Shown: positions 1 to 6,502, counted from the first letter of the stretch. The stretch: DNA of 14,664 nt from AM-2324 sp964225135 (GCA_964225135.1 CAXQNQ010000251.1:1-14664); one strand, 5' to 3'. Notes: a model not told the origin generated them from the sequence alone. Numbers and translations: made by a program.

Positions 1-191
1 GATTCATTTCGTTGTTTAACGAGCTTCTGAAGCATTTTAATTTCATCAACCTCCGACAATTCTTTTCCTGAGCCATCCGTCTTAGCGAGCAATATTGCTT
101 GCTTAATCGCTCGAATACCTCTCATTGATGCTTTATCTTTTGCTTTCATAGCTGTTTTTAAATCAGCCATGATATGTTGTTCTAAACTCAT
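1..191 (-). CDS. GatB/YqeY-domain protein, partial (C-terminus beyond the left edge)
   Basis: The minus strand from 191 to the window edge reads 63 open codons beginning MSLEQHIMADLKTAMKAKDK, then MRGIRAIKQAILLAKTDG. This matches the N-terminal helical part of the YqeY family, small proteins related to the tail domain of GatB, the subunit of the tRNA-dependent amidotransferase that helps make Gln-tRNA or Asn-tRNA. The cellular role of stand-alone YqeY is not well defined. The ATG at 191 is supported by an AAAGGA sequence (198-203) at normal spacing, which overlaps the stop codon of rsmA. The 10-bp gap and this overlap suggest translational coupling to rsmA. Full-length family members are about 150 residues, so well over half of the gene lies outside the window. 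The family call is confident; the function is not. Confidence 0.85.
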   Translation of the reverse strand, partial: MSLEQHIMADLKTAMKAKDKASMRGIRAIKQAILLAKTDGSGKELSEVDEIKMLQKLVKQRNE

Positions 192-197
192 AATGTA

Positions 198-203
198 TCC
201 TTT
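198..203 (-). promoter_or_regulatory. Ribosome binding site of the yqeY-like gene
   Basis: AAAGGA on the minus strand sits a few bases before the ATG at 191 and overlaps the rsmA stop codon (202-204). Clear Shine-Dalgarno sequences are uncommon in Bacteroidota, so this one helps fix the start and suggests coupled translation. Confidence 0.5.
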
Positions 204-972
204 ATTTGTGCTCTATAATCAATTTAGTTAATTCAGAAAATTCCTCCACACTAAGCATTTCAGGACGCTTAGAGAAAATAGGATAATCTAAAATTTCTTT
301 ATTCCTCACCATTCCCTTCAAGGTGTTTCTCAACATCTTTCGCCGTTGACTAAAAGACAACTTAACGACGATACGAAAAGTTTTATAGCTGCAGTCTATC
401 CTAGGTGTTTCCCTGCGACTTAATCGTATTACCGCAGACTCCACTTTTGGAGGTGGATTAAATGAACCTTTTTTTACTTTGAACAAAAACTCTACGTCAT
501 AGAAGGCTTGGGTAAGAACGCTTATCACTCCGTAAGTTTTAGACCCTTCTTTTGTCGCTACCCGCTCAGCCATCTCCAATTGAAACATGCCGACCATTTC
601 TGGAATCAAATCCATGTGTTCTAAGGTTCTAAAAATAATCTGTGAGCTAATATTATAGGGGAAATTACCAATCAAACAGAAGGCTTCTCCATCAAAAACT
701 TGGGGCAAATTTACTTTTAGAAAGTCCTCTGCTATAATATGTTCTTTCAATGTTGGATAATGGGTCCCAATATATTGAACCATATCTCTATCCGCTTCGA
801 CTACTTTTAATTGGTAATCCTTTTTCAATAAAAATTTAGTCAACATACCCATTCCGGGTCCTATCTCTAAAACGCGTTTAATTAATTGGTCTTTTGTTAA
901 GCTATCAGCAATATTCGAAGCTATCGATTCCTGCACTAAAAAATGCTGCCCAAATGATTTCTTTGCTTTCAT
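202..972 (-). CDS. rsmA: 16S rRNA (adenine1518-N6/adenine1519-N6)-dimethyltransferase RsmA (KsgA)
   Basis: RsmA dimethylates two adjacent adenines in the 3'-terminal hairpin of 16S rRNA, using S-adenosylmethionine, late in 30S subunit assembly. The 256-residue protein has the family's N-terminal FGQHFL (residues 7-12), SAM-binding motif I (LEIGPGMG, 35-42), the acidic ribose contact E59, D83 after motif II, and the catalytic motif IV NFPY (103-106). FNPPPKVESAV (171-181) is the typical downstream signature. The length is normal and the ATG at 972 begins just before the conserved MKAKKSFGQHFL, so the start is secure. It is divergent from pdxA and followed after 10 bp by the yqeY-like gene. A TACCTTTG box at 1003-1010 would give a short leader. 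Nothing is missing or unusual. Confidence 0.97.
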   Translation of the reverse strand: MKAKKSFGQHFLVQESIASNIADSLTKDQLIKRVLEIGPGMGMLTKFLLKKDYQLKVVEADRDMVQYIGTHYPTLKEHIIAEDFLKVNLPQVFDGEAFCLIGNFPYNISSQIIFRTLEHMDLIPEMVGMFQLEMAERVATKEGSKTYGVISVLTQAFYDVEFLFKVKKGSFNPPPKVESAVIRLSRRETPRIDCSYKTFRIVVKLSFSQRRKMLRNTLKGMVRNKEILDYPIFSKRPEMLSVEEFSELTKLIIEHK

Positions 973-1002
973 GCTAATAGCTTAGAATTTTTAATTTACC
1001 AA

Positions 1003-1010
1003 CAAAGGTA
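1003..1010 (-). promoter_or_regulatory. Putative Bacteroidota -7 box for rsmA
   Basis: The minus strand reads TACCTTTG, an exact match to TAnnTTTG, about 30 bases upstream of the rsmA start. I do not see a convincing TTG-type -33 element at the expected spacing, so this is only half of a promoter. Confidence 0.4.
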
Positions 1011-1136
1011 TAATTACTTACGATATAAATTAATTATATTACTTGTTGCTAGTTAAAGATTTTTATGTTATATCATTCTAAATGTGTGCTGCAATAAGTG
1101 ATAGAGCTTAATCTAATTTAGTATCAAAATTTAAAC

Positions 1137-2198
1137 ATGGATAAAATAAGGGTTGGCATTACAATTGGAGATATAAATGGCATTGGAATTGAAGTGATCC
1201 TTAAAACACTTTCAAACCCCATGCTTACAAAACAAATCACACCTATTATTTATGGTTCTACGAAAGTAGTATCCTATCATAAAAACACTCTTAACGATAC
1301 CAATATTTCCTACCAATCCATCAAAGATGTTTCAAGACCATATTCGGATAAAATCAATGTTGTTAATTGCTGGGATGAAAATGTTAACATCAACCTTGGG
1401 CAATTATCCAAAGACGGTGGTACATATGCACTTAAATCTCTTGAACATGCAGTGGATGACATTAAAGCGGGTAATATTGATGTTATAGTTACAGCACCCA
1501 TCAACAAAAAAGCTATGGATTTAGCAGGCTTTGAATATCCCGGTCATACCGAATACTTTGAAGCCAAATTTACTGGTAGTAACCAACTCATGTTGTTGAC
1601 TTCAGATGAAATAAAACTAGGACTAGTCACCATACATTTGCCTATACAAGAAGTCGCAAACAATATTTCTAAGAAATTAATCATACAGAAACTGAAGATC
1701 TTCAATGAATCTCTCATAAAAGATTTTGGTTACGAAAGACCTACTATTGCTGTATTAGGACTGAATCCACATGCCGGAGATGAAGGACGAATTGGCAACG
1801 AAGAGATTGAAATTATCAGACCTGCTATTATTGAAGCTAAAAAGCAAAATATATTAGCCATGGGACCCTTTGCAGCAGATGGCTTCTTCGGCTCAGGGAA
1901 TTTCTCCAAGTACGATGGCATATTAGCCATGTACCACGATCAAGGACTAATTCCATTTAAAACACTTACCTTCAACAAGAGCACTAACTTTACCGCCGGT
2001 CTTCCTGTTATTCGAACCTCTCCAGACCATGGTACTGGATTTGATATTGCTGGCAAAGACATGGCAGATCCAAGCTCCTTTAGGTATGCTATTTTTAAGG
2101 CGCTAGATCTATTTAGACAAAGAAAACAGCATCAAGAAGATCATGAAAACCCACTTAAAAAAACCCAAATGTCTGAGGATAAAGAGAATGCAAAATAA
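1137..2198 (+). CDS. pdxA: 4-hydroxythreonine-4-phosphate dehydrogenase PdxA
   Basis: PdxA oxidises 4-phosphohydroxy-L-threonine with NAD(P), giving after decarboxylation 3-amino-2-oxopropyl phosphate for ring closure by PdxJ in the deoxyxylulose-dependent pathway to pyridoxal phosphate. The 353-residue product shows the family signatures in order: GDINGIGIEV (11-20), TAPINKKAM (119-127), GHTEYFE (136-142), LGLNPHAGDEGRIG (207-220), YDGILAMYHDQGLIPFK (259-275) and TAGLPVIRTSPDHGTGFDIAG (spanning 286-306). The three metal-ligand histidines expected from the E. coli enzyme correspond to H167, H212 and H267, and all are present. The last 25 or so residues (from about 328) are charged, low in complexity and outside the conserved fold. 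The gene is divergent from rsmA and transcribed with the same polarity as the dksA-like gene 136 bp downstream, which appears to have its own promoter. Confidence 0.97.
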   Translation: MDKIRVGITIGDINGIGIEVILKTLSNPMLTKQITPIIYGSTKVVSYHKNTLNDTNISYQSIKDVSRPYSDKINVVNCWDENVNINLGQLSKDGGTYALKSLEHAVDDIKAGNIDVIVTAPINKKAMDLAGFEYPGHTEYFEAKFTGSNQLMLLTSDEIKLGLVTIHLPIQEVANNISKKLIIQKLKIFNESLIKDFGYERPTIAVLGLNPHAGDEGRIGNEEIEIIRPAIIEAKKQNILAMGPFAADGFFGSGNFSKYDGILAMYHDQGLIPFKTLTFNKSTNFTAGLPVIRTSPDHGTGFDIAGKDMADPSSFRYAIFKALDLFRQRKQHQEDHENPLKKTQMSEDKENAK

Positions 2199-2270
2199 AG
2201 ACACATTTTTGGCATAAAAATTATTCTATTAGTTCCTTTCTTTCGTTCAAAATATAAAGATTATTTTATT

Positions 2271-2278
2271 TATATTTG
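2271..2278 (+). promoter_or_regulatory. Putative Bacteroidota -7 box for the dksA-like gene
   Basis: TATATTTG exactly matches TAnnTTTG and is followed by GCC, as at prfA (5305-5312). Transcription would start about 50 bases before the ATG at 2335. The -33 region (around 2245) has only weak TTCG/GTTC sequence. Confidence 0.5.
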
Positions 2279-2334
2279 CCCATATTTTATATGGTAAACA
2301 TCCTATTCATAGAATAAAATTAATTGGTTATTCC

Positions 2335-2694
2335 ATGGAAAAAACAAGATACTCAGATACTGAATTAAAAGAGTTTGAACAACTCATCGATAGTAAGCTT
2401 GAAGAAGCTTATAAATTATTGAACTTTTATAAGAGTCAATTAGAAGATAAAAGCCTTAGCGGCGATGGTAAAGCACGTGGTTATGACAATAGCGCCGAAT
2501 CGCTTGAAACAGAGAATATTAATATTCTTGCTGCTCGTCAAAACAAATACATCAAACACTTAGAAAATGCAAAACTGCGTATTCAGAACAAAGTTTATGG
2601 TATTTGTAGAGAAACTGGAAAGCTAATTTCTAAAGAAAGACTTATGGCAGTTCCGCATGCAACGCTGAGTATAGAAGCAAAAAAGTCTAATTAA
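2335..2694 (+). CDS. TraR/DksA-family transcriptional regulator, zinc finger degenerate
   Basis: Proteins of this family enter the secondary channel of RNA polymerase and change promoter kinetics, often together with ppGpp. The 119-residue product has a long helical N-terminal part (about 5-87), interrupted near residues 43-58 by a turn with DNSAES (51-56), which fits the coiled-coil tip. The family's C-terminal signature YGICRETGKLISKERLMAVP (88-107) follows, then HATLSIEAK. The canonical four-cysteine zinc finger is reduced to one cysteine, C91; the partner positions are T94 and residues of HATL (108-111). Many Bacteroidota homologues share this pattern as far as I recall, so it is probably a lineage feature rather than decay. 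It lies between pdxA and lspA, 118 bp before lspA. Whether it responds to ppGpp cannot be told from sequence. Confidence 0.9.
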   Translation: MEKTRYSDTELKEFEQLIDSKLEEAYKLLNFYKSQLEDKSLSGDGKARGYDNSAESLETENINILAARQNKYIKHLENAKLRIQNKVYGICRETGKLISKERLMAVPHATLSIEAKKSN

Positions 2695-2730
2695 TCCAAT
2701 TCCTAGAACGCTTTCTTTCAGTTTATTTCC

Positions 2731-2738
2731 TTAATTTG
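2731..2738 (+). promoter_or_regulatory. Weak candidate -7 box for lspA
   Basis: TTAATTTG matches TAnnTTTG in all fixed positions except the second. It lies about 75 bases before the lspA start in the 118-bp gap after the dksA-like gene. The evidence is weak, and readthrough from upstream is equally possible. Confidence 0.25.
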
Positions 2739-2812
2739 GCGCAACATTAGACCTTAATTGAGGACAGAAGGCTATGTCCATATGCATGACCTATCTACAT
2801 AAAAGTCTGTAA

Positions 2813-3472
2813 ATGAATTCAGTTACCAAAAAATCTATCATCCTTGTTTTATTGGTTCTTTTGATTGATCAAGTCTTGAAGATTTATATCAAAACAAATT
2901 ATACCTATAATCAAACTACCTTTATGTTTGGTTTGGACTGGGCTCGTTTACAATTTGTAGAAAACCGAGGAATGGCTTTTGGATGGGAATTAGATTGGAC
3001 TTATGGCAAATTACTCCTTAGTCTGTTCAGAATAGGTGCTATTGGTTTACTTACCGTTTATATCAGGCAACTCATCAAAGAAGGTATGAACTTTAGATTA
3101 GTTTCTTGTTTTGTACTGATTCTAGCTGGAGCCATAGGTAATATGATTGACTCTGCATTTTATGGAATGGTTTTCAATGAATCTCTATTCTCTGAACCAG
3201 CCACTTGGACGATAGGGAATCCCGAAGCTACCGGTTATGCTGGATTTTTACATGGAAGAGTAGTAGATATGTTCCATTTTCCTATAATCAATGGCGTCGC
3301 TCCTGAATGGATCCCATTCCTAGGAGGAAAACATATTGAGTTTTTTAAACCCATCTTTAATGTAGCTGACGCGGCCATATCCATAGGTGTTTTCAACTTG
3401 GCTGTATTTAATTTTTCCTATTTCAAAAACAGCCCCCAGGAAAACAACGAAAAGGAGCTGACTGAAGATTAA
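2813..3472 (+). CDS. lspA: Lipoprotein signal peptidase LspA (signal peptidase II)
   Basis: LspA is an inner-membrane aspartyl protease that removes the signal peptide from diacylglyceryl-modified prolipoproteins at the lipobox cysteine. The product has an N-terminal membrane helix (about 7-24) containing the conserved D19-Q, then ENRGMAFG (50-57), a helix around 66-84, and a helix ending in GAIGNMIDS (107-114). The catalytic aspartates are D152 in GRVVDMFHFP and D186 in FNVADAAISIG. At 219 residues it is longer than the roughly 160-170 of the E. coli type. The extra length includes a loop between the third helix and the first catalytic aspartate (about 115-147) and a loop between the two aspartates (about 157-180). 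Similar long loops occur in Bacteroidota LspA. Two lipobox proteins encoded in this window (8044-9195 and 11561-13237) are possible substrates. It converges on the arsR-like gene at 3517. Confidence 0.95.
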   Translation: MNSVTKKSIILVLLVLLIDQVLKIYIKTNYTYNQTTFMFGLDWARLQFVENRGMAFGWELDWTYGKLLLSLFRIGAIGLLTVYIRQLIKEGMNFRLVSCFVLILAGAIGNMIDSAFYGMVFNESLFSEPATWTIGNPEATGYAGFLHGRVVDMFHFPIINGVAPEWIPFLGGKHIEFFKPIFNVADAAISIGVFNLAVFNFSYFKNSPQENNEKELTED

Positions 3473-3485
3473 CTCAGTGCTCCTT
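3452..3485. terminator. Possible hairpin between lspA and the convergent arsR-like gene
   Basis: AAGGAGC (3452-3458) pairs with GCTCCTT (3479-3485), and CTGA (3462-3465) pairs with TCAG (3474-3477), with an asymmetric bulge and an 8-base loop. It overlaps the end of lspA and faces the end of the convergent gene, a sensible place for a shared terminator. No T-run follows on the plus strand, so the call is tentative. Confidence 0.3.
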
Positions 3486-3516
3486 ATAAGTATGCTCTTT
3501 AAGTCTGGTATTCTAA

Positions 3517-3822
3517 TTACTCTGCTAAGAACTTATCAATAGACTCAATTGCTTGATTAACTCTATTGTAGTTAATTTCATAATAAATAAACTTACCATC
3601 TCTTTGTGTATCCACCACTCCAGCATTTCTCAAAATTCTTAAGTGTTGTGAAGTAATGGATTGCTCCAAATTAAGGGTATTGTATATCTTGTTTACGTTG
3701 ATCTTATCATTTTGATCAATAAACTCCAAGATTTTCATACGAAGCTTATGATTGATAGCACGAAGTATTTCGGAAGCTACCTGTAACTTATCGTTATCAA
3801 TATTTACTTGCGTCTTACTCAT
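3517..3822 (-). CDS. ArsR-family winged-helix regulator, cysteine-free (copy 1)
   Basis: This is a 101-residue stand-alone winged-helix DNA-binding protein of the ArsR/SmtB fold. It begins LRAINHKLRMKILEFI (20-35), continues to the recognition-helix segment LEQSITSQHLRILRNAGVV (52-70) and ends with the beta-wing RDGKFIYYEI (74-83). I chose the ATG at 3822 (MSKTQVN) over an in-frame TTG eight codons upstream because ATG is preferred and the shorter protein starts at the usual distance from the fold. The helix that in metal sensors carries ELCVCDL reads TLNLEQS here. There is no cysteine anywhere, so classical arsenic, cadmium or thiol sensing is unlikely. It is about half identical to the next gene upstream (3998-4336), so the two are paralogues, probably from tandem duplication. 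A perfect palindrome lies 29 bp upstream of the start. The signal and targets are unknown. Confidence 0.88.
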   Translation of the reverse strand: MSKTQVNIDNDKLQVASEILRAINHKLRMKILEFIDQNDKINVNKIYNTLNLEQSITSQHLRILRNAGVVDTQRDGKFIYYEINYNRVNQAIESIDKFLAE

Positions 3823-3850
3823 GGGTCTTCTTGTTTTGTATTTCAAAAAA

Positions 3851-3864
3851 TATGCTTAAGCATA
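3851..3864. promoter_or_regulatory. 14-bp perfect palindrome, candidate operator of the downstream arsR-like gene
   Basis: TATGCTTAAGCATA is its own reverse complement and lies 29 bp upstream of the start at 3822. ArsR-family dimers typically bind imperfect 12-2-12 or similar dyads near their own promoter, so this is a reasonable autoregulatory site. Binding is inferred only from position and symmetry. Confidence 0.4.
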
Positions 3865-3871
3865 ACATTCA

Positions 3872-3900
3872 AGTTCAGCGAACTATCTTATTATAGATAG
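3872..3900. repeat. Two adjacent short inverted repeats upstream of arsR-like copy 1
   Basis: AGTTC-AGC-GAACT (3872-3884) is followed immediately by CTATCT-TATTAT-AGATAG (3883-3900), sharing two bases. The hexamer GAACTA also recurs directly at 3880-3885 and 3900-3905. Together with the palindrome at 3851-3864 this makes a dense group of dyads within 50 bp of promoter-region DNA. Confidence 0.45.
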
Positions 3901-3997
3901 AACTAAACGTAGATTTATTTACATTTAATTGGGTTGAATAGTAGAATTGCTAAAAGACTTTCAGGGAGAAAGTATAAGAGGAAGATATCGATTAAAA

Positions 3998-4336
3998 CTA
4001 ATCGTTCAAATCATCAACAAAAGAAGAAATCTGAGCTAAACGCTCCTTATCTAGAGAATAGTAAATGAATTTACCATTTCTATCAGTTACTACAACCTGT
4101 GCTCTTCTCAAAATTGCAAGATGCTGAGAAGCAACGGATTGTTCTAATCTTAACTTGATGTAAATATCAGTAACCGTCATTTTGTCATTCTCCTCAAGTA
4201 ACTGAATGATCTGTTGTCTACGGTCGTGATTAATGGCTCTAAGAACCAGTACAGCTTTGCGTACTTCGTTGTAGTCGATAGGGATATCTATCTTCCCCTT
4301 TTTCAAGACTACGAAATCGTCTTTCTGTTTTCCCAT
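3998..4336 (-). CDS. ArsR-family winged-helix regulator, cysteine-free (copy 2)
   Basis: This 112-residue protein shares about half its residues with the downstream paralogue across the whole winged-helix fold without a gap. Shared blocks include LRAINH (32-37), LEQS (64-67), SQHL (70-73) and GKFIYY (88-93). The N-terminal extension differs: about 12 residues longer, lysine-rich and charged (MGKQKDD, LKKGK). No cysteine is present, and I see no clear histidine/aspartate site at the C-terminal helix, so metal sensing is not supported. The ATG at 4336 is the only good start. Its stop is 175 bp from the start of copy 1, with candidate operators between, so the two may be controlled separately. 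It lies downstream of tsaB in the same orientation, separated by 240 bp of AT-rich DNA. The ligand and regulon are unknown. Confidence 0.88.
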   Translation of the reverse strand: MGKQKDDFVVLKKGKIDIPIDYNEVRKAVLVLRAINHDRRQQIIQLLEENDKMTVTDIYIKLRLEQSVASQHLAILRRAQVVVTDRNGKFIYYSLDKERLAQISSFVDDLND

Positions 4337-4576
4337 AATTGTTGTGTTTATAGCAATCTCAAATTGTGTGTAGTTATAAATAGCAATTAAAACTTATGAG
4401 TTAAAATTTGCTATTCTTTTTTTAGCTATAAACAAAATAATAATTTTTTTTCCTTAAATGTGGGAGATTATTAATATTATTTTTTCATAATGTATGCTAC
4501 TTTGCTATTTTTTCGGTCAAAAATTTTATTAAGTCGGATACCATGCAAATATTAATCAAACTTATATTTGTATTCC
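4337..4576. promoter_or_regulatory. AT-rich 240-bp regulatory gap upstream of arsR-like copy 2
   Basis: No gene is seen here. The heptamer ATAGCAA or its complement TTGCTAT occurs four times: 4350-4356, 4380-4386, 4408-4414 and 4502-4508. The middle two form an inverted repeat (arms 4379-4386 and 4408-4415) that encloses a smaller one (AACT 4391-4394, AGTT 4399-4402). ATGCTA (4494-4499) sits next to the last copy. On the minus strand TAAGTTTG (4557-4564) matches the -7 element and would give a leader of about 210 bases for copy 2 containing all four motifs. The layout suggests control by a dimeric regulator, possibly the adjacent ArsR proteins, but this is inferred. Confidence 0.4.
4557..4564 (-). 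promoter_or_regulatory. Candidate -7 box for arsR-like copy 2
   Basis: The minus strand reads TAAGTTTG, an exact TAnnTTTG match just after the end of tsaB. No good -33 element is visible and the implied leader is long, so it may be a chance match in AT-rich DNA. Confidence 0.25.
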
Positions 4577-5254
4577 CTAGAAATACTTCTTTTTAGAAGT
4601 AACTATATTAGGTGGTTTCAAGTAGAAAGGTATAGTATATGCAAGGTCTGAAAAGGTTCCTGCCTCAAACTTGTGCCAGGCTTGAGAGACTAACATAGTG
4701 GCGTTTAAATGCACTTCTTGGAAGGTAAAAACACCATGCTTTAACCACTGAGGGGCCTTACTAGCTGCATCCCCAATTATAAGTATATTTTTTTCAGTTC
4801 CCACTTCTGCTAAAAGCAAGTTTTCATCCAAAATAAAAGATTGAGCCTCAGCTACTTCACGCCCAGAACTATACACTTGCATGTATACCTCGTCCCTTCG
4901 AGCATCAATCATAGGTATACATATGCCCTCAAAATCAATCGGGGACTGATTCGCTAAAACCTCAAAAGAAGTAAAAGTAATTAATGGAATATCCCCACCA
5001 AAACAAAGGCCTTTAGCAACCGACAATCCTACACGCAATGCAGTATAAGATCCAGGACCCAAATTTATTGCCACGGCCTCAAGATCATCCAATGACACAC
5101 CGGTTGAATCCAATAAGTCACTTATTAACACTGTTAATACCCTAGCATGGCTAAACGCTTCTCCCGCCTCCACAGACTGAATGAGTTCACCAGATGCTGA
5201 TAAAGCAACGGAACAATGTGCTGAGGAAGTCTCTATATGAAGTATATAGGCCAT
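4577..5254 (-). CDS. tsaB: tRNA threonylcarbamoyladenosine biosynthesis protein TsaB
   Basis: TsaB is the scaffold partner of the TsaD-TsaE complex that transfers the threonylcarbamoyl group to A37 of ANN-decoding tRNAs (t6A). The 225-residue protein has the ASKHA-fold start ILHIETSSAHCSVAL (4-18), the phosphate-loop-like LGPGSYTALRVG (65-76), and MIDARRDEVYMQVY (115-128), all typical of TsaB. It lacks the histidine metal motif and length of its paralogue TsaD, so TsaB is the better call. The C-terminal PFYLKPP element is also usual. The ATG at 5254 opens directly on the conserved MAYILHIETS. It is divergent from prfA, with 116 bp between them, and is followed by the two arsR-like genes. I see no clear -7 element for it in the shared gap. 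Confidence 0.95.
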   Translation of the reverse strand: MAYILHIETSSAHCSVALSASGELIQSVEAGEAFSHARVLTVLISDLLDSTGVSLDDLEAVAINLGPGSYTALRVGLSVAKGLCFGGDIPLITFTSFEVLANQSPIDFEGICIPMIDARRDEVYMQVYSSGREVAEAQSFILDENLLLAEVGTEKNILIIGDAASKAPQWLKHGVFTFQEVHLNATMLVSQAWHKFEAGTFSDLAYTIPFYLKPPNIVTSKKKYF

Positions 5255-5304
5255 AAATTTGGAATCTTACTTTGGGCTTAAGCTTTTCCTTTTATTAGAA
5301 ATCT

Positions 5305-5312
5305 TATATTTG
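5305..5312 (+). promoter_or_regulatory. Putative Bacteroidota -7 box for prfA
   Basis: TATATTTG matches TAnnTTTG exactly and is followed by GCC, the same 11-base context as at 2271-2281. Transcription would begin about 50 bases before the prfA ATG. A TTTG at 5271-5274 is too far upstream to be the usual -33 element. Confidence 0.5.
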
Positions 5313-5370
5313 CCTTGCTTTCGCTGTGAAAGCCACAAATTTAAAGGACTAAACTTAAAAATAAGCTAAA

Positions 5371-6444
5371 ATGCTGGATAAGTTAGAGGAAATATACTCT
5401 AGGTTCCTAAACCTAGAAGAGCAAATGTCTGACCCTGATATTATATCAGATATGAGCAAATACAAGAAAGTTAGCCAGTCCTACAAAGAACTTAAAGAGA
5501 TTGTAGAAGCCTATAAAGCATATAAAGCCGTTATTGAAGGTATTGAAGCAGCTCAAGAAATGCTCAAAGAAGAAGATCCTGAAATGCAAGAAATGGCTAA
5601 AGAAGAGCTCTCCGTTCTTAAAAAGCAAAAAATTGACATGGATGAGGAGATTAAATACCTCCTTATTCCTAAGGACCCCGAAGATTCTAAAGATGTCATT
5701 ATTGAGATCCGGTCCGGTACAGGAGGAGACGAGGCGAGTATTTTTGCTGGAGACCTCTACAGAATGTATTCCAAATATTTTGAGACCAAAGGTTTTGCAA
5801 CCGAAATCGTGTCCATTAATGAAGGTACTGTAGGTGGATATAGCAAGATAGTACTAGAAGTTAATGGTGAAAATGTTTACGGAACACTCAAATTTGAATC
5901 TGGCGCCCACCGGGTACAACGTGTTCCTAAAACCGAGTCTCAAGGTAGAGTACATACCTCGGCAGCTACTGTTGTCGTTATGCCCAAACTGGAAATGGAA
6001 GATATAAATATCAACAAAGCGGACCTTAAAGTAGATACATTCCGTTCCAGTGGTGCCGGTGGCCAGCATGTTAACAAAACCGAATCAGGTGTTAGATTTA
6101 CACACTTACCTACTGGTATTGTTGCAGAAAGTACGGATGGACGATCACAAATCAAAAATAGAGAAATCGCCATTCAAAGACTATACTCTAAAATCTATGA
6201 ATCGCAAAAGGAGAAACATGAAAACGAAGTGGCAAGTAAGCGTAAATCACTCGTTGGATCAGGAGATAGATCTGGAAAAATTAGAACCTATAATTATCCA
6301 CAGAATAGAGTTACCGATCATCGAATCAATTTAACACTATATAATTTGGATAAAATTGTAGAAGGTAATCTTCAGGAAGTTATTGAAGCCTTACAAGTGT
6401 TTGAAAACACAGAAAAACTTAAGGCACAAGAAGATTCACACTAA
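5371..6444 (+). CDS. prfA: Peptide chain release factor 1 (RF1)
   Basis: RF1 reads UAA and UAG in the ribosomal A site and triggers release of the finished peptide. The 357-residue product has the N-terminal helical domain (about 1-95). It is followed by IEIRSGTGGDEASIFAGDL (111-129), the codon-recognition tripeptide PKT (186-188) at the PxT position inside HRVQRVPKTESQGRVHTSAA, and the catalytic GGQ (230-232) followed by HVNKTESGVR. PxT rather than SPF makes it RF1 and not RF2. The length is that of the family. ATG at 5371 is the first start ahead of the conserved MLDKLEEI. It is divergent from tsaB. The amidase gene follows after 58 bp and might receive readthrough, although the two functions are unrelated. 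Confidence 0.97.
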   Translation: MLDKLEEIYSRFLNLEEQMSDPDIISDMSKYKKVSQSYKELKEIVEAYKAYKAVIEGIEAAQEMLKEEDPEMQEMAKEELSVLKKQKIDMDEEIKYLLIPKDPEDSKDVIIEIRSGTGGDEASIFAGDLYRMYSKYFETKGFATEIVSINEGTVGGYSKIVLEVNGENVYGTLKFESGAHRVQRVPKTESQGRVHTSAATVVVMPKLEMEDININKADLKVDTFRSSGAGGQHVNKTESGVRFTHLPTGIVAESTDGRSQIKNREIAIQRLYSKIYESQKEKHENEVASKRKSLVGSGDRSGKIRTYNYPQNRVTDHRINLTLYNLDKIVEGNLQEVIEALQVFENTEKLKAQEDSH

Positions 6445-6502
6445 GTTTCTGGGCGTGCCAAAATGCTTTAAGGGATTTTATATATTTATCAATAAAAATG
6501 AT

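Noticed and set aside
3823..3846. In-frame TTG start eight codons before the ATG of arsR-like copy 1
   Set aside because: The ATG at 3822 gives a normal family length and the extra residues add no conserved sequence.
3517..4336. Arsenic- or metal-resistance regulators
   Set aside because: Neither protein has a cysteine or an evident metal site, and no efflux pump or arsenate reductase gene is nearby.
4563..4570. Plus-strand TATATTTG at the 3' end of tsaB
   Set aside because: It matches the -7 element but would drive transcription antisense into tsaB with no gene to serve. It overlaps the minus-strand match, so it is likely chance in AT-rich DNA.
4585..4600. Small hairpin ACTTCT-TTTT-AGAAGT at the end of tsaB
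   Set aside because: It has only six AT-rich base pairs, lies inside coding sequence and lacks a following T-run, so it is not convincing as a terminator.
5446..6334. Several open frames on both strands inside prfA
   Set aside because: They are out of frame with or antisense to a clearly conserved release factor gene, and their translations show no domain or signal features.
6383..6502. Upstream 40-codon extension of the amidase reading frame, overlapping the end of prfA
   Set aside because: The extension is basic and not signal-like, while the ATG at 6503 begins a standard signal peptide, and the overlap with prfA would be long.
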